A stretch of DNA of 64,000 nucleotides from Lachnospiraceae bacterium (GTDB lineage Bacteria > Bacillota > Clostridia > Lachnospirales > Lachnospiraceae), in NCBI GenBank assembly GCA_022792295.1, contig JAAWAR010000028.1, positions 25,842 to 89,841 of the forward strand, read 5' to 3'. The notes beneath the pieces were generated by a model. It ran no database searches. It saw only the letters and a list, made by a program, of their open reading frames with translations, and was not told the DNA's origin. Below, piece after piece: positions 60,142 to 64,000 of the stretch (the stretch's first letter is position 1; the number at the start of each line of letters is the position of its first letter). A program made the translations under genes and the position numbers.

Positions 60142-60555
60142 TTAGTCAATCGCTTTTATCCCCATTTCAGACAGCTTCGTAAGGTTTTCAATCATACGAT
60201 TTAACATTTCAGGGGAATGTCCCTCCCATTTGGTTACTTCTGCCAAAATTCTTAGCGGGTGCTTTGATCTATACGATTTTGTTGGATTTCCGGGAAATTT
60301 CTTATCTGTCAGATTTGGATCGTCTTCGAAATCACCTGTTGGCTCGACAACATATATTCTTTCCGTATCATCTCCCTCTGCCAATTCTGCTCCCCAAATT
60401 GCTGCATCCAAGGTTCCTGCAAAATAAACATATTCGGATTTTCTATTGTCACTATAATTCTTTTTCTTTCCTGTGATTATTAAATCTCCTACTTTCAAAT
60501 TTGCTTTTGTTCCATGAAAAAAAGAACCTCGGCTAAATACTATTTTCTCACTCAT
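60142..60555 (-). CDS. arr: Rifampin ADP-ribosyltransferase (Arr)
   Basis: FFHGTKANLKVGDLI, YVYFAGTLDAAIWGAELAEGDDTERIYVVEPTGDFEDDPNLTDKKFPGNPTKSYRSKHPLRI, EWEGHSPE-like (KWEGHSPEML); RBS AAAGGAG. Confidence 0.93.
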   Translation of the reverse strand: MSEKIVFSRGSFFHGTKANLKVGDLIITGKKKNYSDNRKSEYVYFAGTLDAAIWGAELAEGDDTERIYVVEPTGDFEDDPNLTDKKFPGNPTKSYRSKHPLRILAEVTKWEGHSPEMLNRMIENLTKLSEMGIKAID

Positions 60556-60680
60556 ATGATTTTCTCCTTTACAACTTCTGAATCTATATACTGGATTATA
60601 AAATATCTGCCTGCTGCCCGCAATGCCTGTTTGCAAGCAAATTTTTAATGGGTACACAATTCCGAAAAAGAAGAAAAAAT

Positions 60681-61109
60681 TTAACTTACTGTGCGTTTTC
60701 GCAAAGAGATTAAATAAAATACATCCGATAGGATCTGCTTATCCCGTACCTCCAGCATCAGCCATTTCTGCCCGTTACCAGTTTTTGTATTCCTGAATAC
60801 TTCCTGCACATAGGCAGAGCACTGCGGCATTGACGATTCTGCTTCTGCAAATTCCTGATTCCCTATGACTACAAGCGCAATAAAATATCCCTGCGCAGGG
60901 TACAGAGTACAAAGAGATTTCCCACCTTTTCTGTATTTTATATTCCAGCCTGCCTGCATCAGACAGCGGCTGTATTCCATATGTGGTTTGACCTGGTATG
61001 CGGACTGAATACGGGCATTAAACTCTATCCATAATGGATTGTCAATGTATTTTGCAACTTGCTTCAGCGATGGGGGCGTTTCGTTTGTAAAAAGCACACT
61101 CCATTTCAT
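60681..61109 (-). CDS. DUF3788 family protein
   Basis: MKWSVLFTNETPPSLKQVAKYI...MEYSRCLMQAGWNIKYRKGGKSLCTLYPAQGYFIALVVIG pattern. Confidence 0.7.
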   Translation of the reverse strand: MKWSVLFTNETPPSLKQVAKYIDNPLWIEFNARIQSAYQVKPHMEYSRCLMQAGWNIKYRKGGKSLCTLYPAQGYFIALVVIGNQEFAEAESSMPQCSAYVQEVFRNTKTGNGQKWLMLEVRDKQILSDVFYLISLRKRTVS

Positions 61110-62053
61110 CTCTGGTTTTCTCCTGTTCCTTCATTTTTTAACGGCAGAGGTTTGATCCAAATCTCCATGCAGGCCATCCCTTCTGCATCCCGGTAATACT
61201 TTTCTGCCGAAAATGCCTCCGTTGTCAGCCTATGATGCAAAAGCCAAGTATTAAAAAAATATTGGTTGGCCTGATCCAAAGCATGCGTTACCAATTTTTC
61301 AAAGCTTTCCGCTTCAACTTTACAGATAATGTATTCTCCCTCTGGAAGTTCCTTTTTTATAAAGCCAGGCTCCATCTTCTCCGGAATCGTTTCAGCACGT
61401 CCTCCTGCAAAATAAGCAAATGTTCCCCGTAGCGGATCTGCCGAATGTGACATTCCCATTTCCACACCGGTATTGAGATGGGATGCAATGGAACCTTTCT
61501 CCAGGTGGTATCGGCGCCAAAGTTGGCCGGGAACATCTACACCCATACTTTCGCCAACTGGAGCTTGTCCGGAAATTTTAACTTTTGTTTCAAACCCCAA
61601 ATAAATTTCTGCTTGTTTCAACGTCTTTTTATAGATTTCTAAAACCATATCTTTTGTTACCAACGGGACTCCCTCATCTATCTGTACATACTGCATAGAA
61701 ATCTCCGGTTTTTCAAATGTGTTGAGCATTTGCAGATCTTTCCTGTATTCTTCAGGGGTAATCCCATATGTTTCTTTGAAAGCTCTTGTAAAATTTGCAT
61801 GGCCTGAAAACCCGTATTCTAAAGCGACATCGAGAATTCGCTGTTCTGGATCTTTCAGAGCCTCGATTACTCTTGTCAGGCGACGAAGCTTTACATACTC
61901 TTGTACCGGTTTCTTTACCAGCCGCTTAAATAATCGTTGAAAGTAAAATGGGGATAATCCAACAAAATTTGCCAGAGATTCTGTTGGAATTTCCTCTGTC
62001 AAATGCCCCTCAATATAGTCCAATGCCTGTTCTATTGTTTCCCATGCCTGCAT
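61106..62053 (-). CDS. AraC family regulator with GyrI-like effector domain
   Basis: Two AraC HTHs (LANFVGLSPFYFQRLFKRLV; ILDVALEYGFSGHANFTRAFKETYGITPEEYRK) and a GyrI-like C-terminus. Confidence 0.92.
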   Translation of the reverse strand: MQAWETIEQALDYIEGHLTEEIPTESLANFVGLSPFYFQRLFKRLVKKPVQEYVKLRRLTRVIEALKDPEQRILDVALEYGFSGHANFTRAFKETYGITPEEYRKDLQMLNTFEKPEISMQYVQIDEGVPLVTKDMVLEIYKKTLKQAEIYLGFETKVKISGQAPVGESMGVDVPGQLWRRYHLEKGSIASHLNTGVEMGMSHSADPLRGTFAYFAGGRAETIPEKMEPGFIKKELPEGEYIICKVEAESFEKLVTHALDQANQYFFNTWLLHHRLTTEAFSAEKYYRDAEGMACMEIWIKPLPLKNEGTGENQR

Positions 62054-62225
62054 TGTTGCACCTCCTTGCTTGGATATTCCTATTCTATCATTTTATTTTT
62101 TCACAGACTTTTCACTCTATGCCCTTTTTTGATTTTATACGTATGTCATTCGCATGTTCAAAATGAGAGAAAAAGCCTTTTAACTTGAAAAAAGAATCAA
62201 AATCTTTTGAAATAGAAATCGTATA

Positions 62226-62254
62226 TTGATTTTCCGACACATATGTCGTATAAT
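62226..62254 (+). promoter_or_regulatory. Promoter with dyad operator in the spacer, upstream of the tetR-like gene
   Basis: TTGATT-N17-TATAAT; spacer holds CGACA-CATA-TGTCG (62235-62248). Confidence 0.7.
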
Positions 62255-62289
62255 ATTTTTTAATATATTAGGCAGAAAGTGGTATTTCT

Positions 62290-62892
62290 ATGAATAAAAG
62301 AGGGCAGGAAACAAGAGAGCGAATTAAGAAACATGCATGTATTTTATTTGCCGAAAAGGGCTTCAAACAAGTAACAATGAAAGATATTTGTGAAGACTGC
62401 GAGCTTAGCCGGGGTGGCTTGTATTGTCATTATAAGAGTACTCGCCAGATATTTCAAGAGATTATAGATGACAAGATGGGACAGCAAGATTACGAATTTG
62501 ATTTGAGAATACAGCAAAATCAATCGGCCGTAACCATATTAAATGATATTTTAGAGGGATATAAAAGTGAAATGCTTGACAGCCAATCCTCCCTAAGTAT
62601 TGCAATCTATGAATATTTTAGTGACTATGACCTTGCAGCTTCGGACAATGCATTGTATAAACAGTATTTAATCTCTGCAAATACATGGAAAAAATTAATA
62701 CAATATGGGATTGACACGCAGGAATTTAATGAAGTAGATATTGCCGCAGTCTTTGATTTAATTGTATTTTCGTATCAAGGGGTCAGGATGTATAGTAAAT
62801 TGATGCCTCTGGATAAAGAAATCCCTTCCAGAATCATCAAAGAAATTAAAAAAATATTAGTAAGGAGTGATCGCAGTGGCAACAATTTTTAA
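62290..62892 (+). CDS. TetR/AcrR family regulator
   Basis: RERIKKHACILFAEKGFKQVTMKDICEDCELSRGGLYCHYKSTRQIF. Confidence 0.93.
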   Translation: MNKRGQETRERIKKHACILFAEKGFKQVTMKDICEDCELSRGGLYCHYKSTRQIFQEIIDDKMGQQDYEFDLRIQQNQSAVTILNDILEGYKSEMLDSQSSLSIAIYEYFSDYDLAASDNALYKQYLISANTWKKLIQYGIDTQEFNEVDIAAVFDLIVFSYQGVRMYSKLMPLDKEIPSRIIKEIKKILVRSDRSGNNF

Positions 62893-63649
62893 TCATTTTG
62901 GTAAGGATAAAAACGCCTTTATCAATCCATGGGATGTCATAGAGAGGATTTCTGACTTTCCAGAGGTGTGTATCACTACATTTTCAGAAATCATTATAAC
63001 AGATTTTATTAAACAGAATGCAGCAAAAATAGTTGCAAATTTATATTCTGCAAATGGAGCTGTTCCCGTATATGAAATAGAATATGCAGGCAAAAAGCTA
63101 GGCTTATTCCTTTCCAGAGTCGGTGCCCCTGCCTGTGCGGCTGGTTTAGAAGAAATCATAGCTTTGGGTACAAAAAAAATTATACAGTTTGGAAGCTGTG
63201 GTATACTAAATCAATCTTATGCGGACAATAAAATAATTCTTCCATCTTCCGCTATCAGGGATGAGGGCACAAGCTACCATTATTTTCCGGCAAGTGAAGA
63301 AATACATGCGGACCGTTCTTCGACCGATATAGCAATACAGTGTTTAGAAAGGCATAAAATTCCCTATGTAGTAGGAAAAATCTGGACTAGTGACGCAATT
63401 TACAGAGAAACACTTGAAATTATTGAAGACCGTAAGGCACAGGGCTGTATCGCTGTTGAGATGGAGTGTTCAGCTTCTCTAGCCGTTGCCAAATTTAGAA
63501 AAATACCTATTATCCAGTTCTTCTATGGGGCAGACAACTTAGATTCAGACAAATGGGAGCCGAGAGATTTAACAGATTACGGGGCAAGTTCTGGCAATAA
63601 GTATATGACAATAGCCTTGGAATGCGGCATTGATTTTTTGAAGAAATAA
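62876..63649 (+). CDS. Nucleoside phosphorylase (GTG start preferred)
   Basis: SRVGAPACAAGLEEIIALGTKKIIQFGSCGIL, GCIAVEMECSASLAVA; RBS AAGGAG. Confidence 0.88.
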   Translation: MATIFNHFGKDKNAFINPWDVIERISDFPEVCITTFSEIIITDFIKQNAAKIVANLYSANGAVPVYEIEYAGKKLGLFLSRVGAPACAAGLEEIIALGTKKIIQFGSCGILNQSYADNKIILPSSAIRDEGTSYHYFPASEEIHADRSSTDIAIQCLERHKIPYVVGKIWTSDAIYRETLEIIEDRKAQGCIAVEMECSASLAVAKFRKIPIIQFFYGADNLDSDKWEPRDLTDYGASSGNKYMTIALECGIDFLKK

Positions 63650-63730
63650 AGATTGCTGTCCAAATGGGGACAATGATAAAAAAGAAAGCCAAAGGCCTAT
63701 AACTATCTAGGCTTTTGACTTTTTTCCCAG

Positions 63731-63772
63731 CGTTCCCGAGGTGACTCGAACACCCGACCTACCGCTTAGGAG
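63731..63772 (-). tRNA. 3' remnant of tRNA-Arg(CCT) (putative att site, not a complete gene)
   Basis: CTCCTAAGCGGTAGGTCGGGTGTTCGAGTCACCTCGGGAACG: anticodon loop, 3' anticodon strand, T-arm and 3' acceptor strand; no 5' half adjacent. Confidence 0.75.
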
Positions 63773-64000
63773 TTAAAAGGGCTGTTTCCACGCAGGTTCA
63801 GCCTAATCCTTGTGGTATCTCCAAGTCCAATAAAATCAACACTTTTGAACCTTTCATTTCCACCTAAGAGCACCTACGTCTACCTCAAAGCGGTATGATT
63901 TTCGTAGTCGTATTAGCAAAATATTAGCAGTTTTTCAATGAAGGTACAAGTGAAACTTATACGTTCACTTTGCATTTTCGAACCTACCTGCTTATTTTGC

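Noticed and set aside
1-64000. CRISPR arrays, rRNA genes, IS elements, phage structural genes
   Set aside because: No regularly spaced direct repeats, rRNA sequence, transposase or phage structural proteins found by eye in the window.

Overview
The window looks like a Clostridia (probably Lachnospiraceae-type) chromosome segment. Most of it is housekeeping or metabolic: HD-GYP response regulator, class B sortase, MoxR/vWA module, MATE pumps, ddh, metG-tatD-rsmA block, PPi-type phosphofructokinase, trxA, trmB, a complete nine-gene V-type ATPase operon, a DD-carboxypeptidase and TrpB2. Two regions stand out. (1) A ~17.4 kb minus-strand operon (about 40.3 to 22.8 kb) encodes four secreted or surface proteins: a DUF6273/Zn-ribbon-like protein, a GLUG + Ig-like + choline-binding-type repeat protein, a ~3667-aa multi-SpaA/Cna-B adhesin ending in an FPKTG sorting signal, and a C-terminally membrane-anchored partner. 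It has one near-consensus promoter whose -10 box sits inside an 8-bp-arm dyad. (2) An AT-richer accessory stretch (about 57.7-64 kb) carries an ABC exporter and a double-MerR regulator, both split by single-frame shifts, a rifampin ADP-ribosyltransferase (Arr), AraC/GyrI and TetR regulators, a nucleoside phosphorylase, and a 3' tRNA-Arg(CCT) remnant that looks like an integration (att) site. All calls come from reading the sequence and the supplied ORF track; no database search was run.
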